Positions 61,560 through 64,000 of a stretch of DNA of 64,000 bases are shown in pieces. The notes below the pieces were generated by a model. It saw only the letters and a list, made by a program, of their open reading frames with translations. It was not told the origin of the DNA and made no database searches. How positions within the stretch are numbered: position 1 is the stretch's first letter; each line of letters opens with the position of its first letter. The stretch is from Nannobrachium achirus (lineage: Eukaryota; Chordata; Actinopteri; Myctophiformes; Myctophidae). A program made the position numbers and the translations under genes. Where the stretch lies: contig OY997642.1 of NCBI GenBank assembly GCA_963921795.1, positions 45,332,885 to 45,396,884 of the forward strand. Direction: 5' to 3'.

Positions 61560-64000
61560 AATGATAATTCTCTGTTTTGTCAAACTAAACAGGGTCGGAC
61601 TGACTCACTGGAAAGTCTTTGTTATGCACTAATGGAACGGAATAGAGCCTTAATTAGTGTAATTTAATTGGCAACACCTGTGTTTACTCTACTACTGTAT
61701 ATAGCTGCGTGAAAGATAGGCTAAAGTGCCGGGCTAATAGGTCTCCATCTCCCAACATCTCTAACCAACCATGGTTGTTAGTTTGTAACCTATGATAAAA
61801 GACTTCTCGGCTGAATGCCTGTACTATAACAACTTGCATGACTTGGCAGTTGGACAACAGTGTTCTAAATGTGATGCAAAACCATGTAGGAGTCTAGGAG
61901 ATGTCATTGTTGCTCTTTAATTTGGTCAGGTGTTGCAAAGTATCTACAGGCCAGGGAGGAGTCATTTAGCACAACAATACGCTCAAATCTCATTCAGAGT
62001 GTAAAACTGGTAAATTCTGTGTTAATTGTCAAATCTCCTTACCCATTCTGGCCAAGGGGCAAGTTCTGCCGATTTAAAATGACTCCAATACGGAAGTAAA
62101 ACTTCCTATGATTGGCCGCTAGTTGCGCTGTTTTCCCCCTCGGCCGATAGCAAAAAGAATTGTTCACCATTGGATCCCATTCATTTTCCCCTTTCGTGTT
62201 CTAACCTTAATTAACATTTTCATGAATACTTTATGGTTCCTATCGCTAGTTATCGCTAGCCTTTCAATCACCATCATATGCGTTTTGTCGAAATTTGGTC
62301 CAATGTATTTTAAAATAAATTATAAAGTTGCAGGGTGGGGGCGGGGCCGACTTCTGATGAAACTGATCTGCGGCCAGCCTGCATGCACTGATGCACAATT
62401 CGGTTACCCAGAGCAGAGCAGATCTAACAACTCGTCGTAATGCGACGCACTGTTAGCTAGATCGGTTTATTTTGTACAACGGCGTGTAAACATTTTTACA
62501 AAATAAATCTATTATACAAACCCAGGTTACAATGTACATTTAGCAGACGCTTAATCCAGAGCTATTAAAATGAGTGAGGACATAAATAAACACACATATA
62601 TTCTCTATAATTATATAAATGTTAAAACATCGTTTTTGTTAATTCGCCTACAATGTATTTACTCTTATAGGCATATCAGCCACAAATACACGACTTGGTA
62701 TTTATTTATTATGAAGGCTACCTACTGCCCGATTGTGTAACAAGCCTATATATAATGCCACCAAAACAATGCGTCTTTATTTGTTTTTTCTCGTCTTGAT
62801 TTGTGCAAGTATGGCATGCCATTAAGCTAATAGCCCTACATAAACATATCGACACCAGACAACATATTAGTGGCCACTTACAGCCAAAATAGCCTATGTT
62901 CTAAGCCAAGGGAAGCCTATATTATTTTATAAACTCCTCTTTAACATTGGCATATAGCATTCTTGATAATTTGTCAATCATATGCCTACCACAGACTTAC
63001 TTTATAGGCCTACTTCAGACCATTTATCAAATATTTCATGTAACATTTTGGAAACTGAAAACAGCACTTTTTATATGAAGTTGCATGTCCTGCTATCCTG
63101 TATAATTCTTGCCATACCTCATATACCTGTTGTTGGAGCCAGGATGGGAGATCTCGGTCGGGAATTTGAAGTTAGTCATAGCAGACTTCGGCGACGTGAT
63201 GTTATGGCAATTATCTGGCTTTTTGTAGGTTTAGAACGGCTATTAGGTAATAATGTATTTCTCCCAAGTAACCACTCGTATATAAAGTGGTATAGCCTAT
63301 AATATAATATAAAACTAAAAAGAAACACTCAACAATTAGCCTCACCAAATGGTATTAATTAAAACATTTGAAAATAACACTGAGGCTACAGTATAATTGT
63401 CAATAGAACAGTCTGCAGCACGTCAAACTAAGTTAGCACTTACATTCACTCACACATACAAATGTCACACAAATTTGCATAGGAACGCACACAAATAGAC
63501 ATAGGTTGATCTCACATTTTATTTCCAAAATATAAACCAGAATGAAATTGACTGAATCAAAGAGGAGGAATATGCTGAATGATGTAGGCCTGCTACTGTA
63601 AAAAAAAAACTCAATCAAACAAATGACATGAATCAAGCGCATTTACGATCGCTGATTGAAATAACCTCTTTAGCCTCCCGGAATAATTAACCCACGATAC
63701 TGCATGTCAGCTCAATAATTAGTTCATGAATCCATTCGTGAATCCAGCTTCTCTTCTACTGTAGGCTGGCTACTTAGCATGTCACAATCACAGACTGTAG
63801 TCACAATGGACAATTCATATGCATATTGCATCCATTCCTACATTAATCGCATTGTTAACATAGGTGTCAAATTGTTGTCAGCTTTTGTTAAGAGGTGTGA
63901 CTGAGAACTATGAATGCACTATGAACTATGAATGCAACCTCAGTCCTATAAACATCACAAATCCCTGTTAATAAATATGAATAAACACATGCATATTTCT
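61560..64000. other. Distal region, no gene recognised
   Basis: It holds a decayed hairpin module (62417-62470) and a TTTAGCAGACGCT repeat (62528-62575). A frame at 63075-63257 reads MKLHVLLSCIILAIPHIPVV with a hydrophobic start but has no recognised family. The rest is AT-rich and featureless. Confidence 0.4.

Noticed and set aside
62982-63302. 106-codon frame with a hydrophobic signal-like start (MKLHVLLSCIILAI)
   Set aside because: No family is recognised, there are no convincing splice partners, and the surroundings are AT-rich. The support is too weak to call a gene.

Overview
The window is vertebrate nuclear DNA, almost certainly from a teleost fish. The exons are short with GT-AG splice sites and sit in a background of microsatellites, tRNA-derived SINEs and very many small non-autonomous DNA transposons (MITEs). 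The species cannot be named from the sequence. Three protein-coding genes are firmly recognised. In order along the window they are RANBP3 (+ strand, 3' part), CAPS/calcyphosine (- strand, complete coding region) and NRTN/neurturin (- strand, complete coding region). RANBP3 and CAPS are convergent, and CAPS and NRTN share an orientation. From established knowledge this matches human 19p13.3, without the FUT, NDUFA11 and VMAC genes that lie between NRTN and CAPS in human. Two further short spliced reading frames, near 56.6 kb (-) and 58.9 kb (+), may be real but were not recognised.

Layout. 0.7-11.4 kb: eleven coding exons of RANBP3, with introns full of nested mobile elements. 11.4-17.5 kb: RANBP3 3' UTR and a convergent intergenic stretch with a ~0.9 kb minisatellite. 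17.5-31.1 kb: CAPS in four coding exons, 189 codons. Its last intron is 10.4 kb and carries tandem ~0.8 kb duplications, CA/TG tracts and nested MITEs. Its first intron has an apparent GC donor, and an RFX-type X-box lies just upstream. 31.3-45.2 kb: intergenic repeats. 45.5-47.6 kb: NRTN in two coding exons, with a serine-rich propeptide encoded by an unstable triplet repeat. 47.6-64 kb: repeats, the two unrecognised short frames, and a tandem tRNA-like array at 60.7-61.4 kb.

Main unusual observation. A short hairpin sequence recurs about 25 times, intact or decayed. Its arm reads AAAATAGCAGATCTACAAGC and its GC-rich loop varies. It lies inside at least six mobile-element families with unrelated ends: CAGGGGCGTCACA, CAGGGGTCTTCAAC, CAGTGGTGGAA, TTGTCGGGTGGAAACC, a TTAA-target family, and a TAGGGATGGGACGATA family. 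In several elements two hairpins form the subterminal inverted repeats, so hairpins are nested inside a larger foldback. The host elements often keep exact 8-bp or TTAA target duplications, so the hairpin behaves as a module shared or captured across families. No transposase or reverse-transcriptase frame was found, so any mobilising enzyme is encoded elsewhere.
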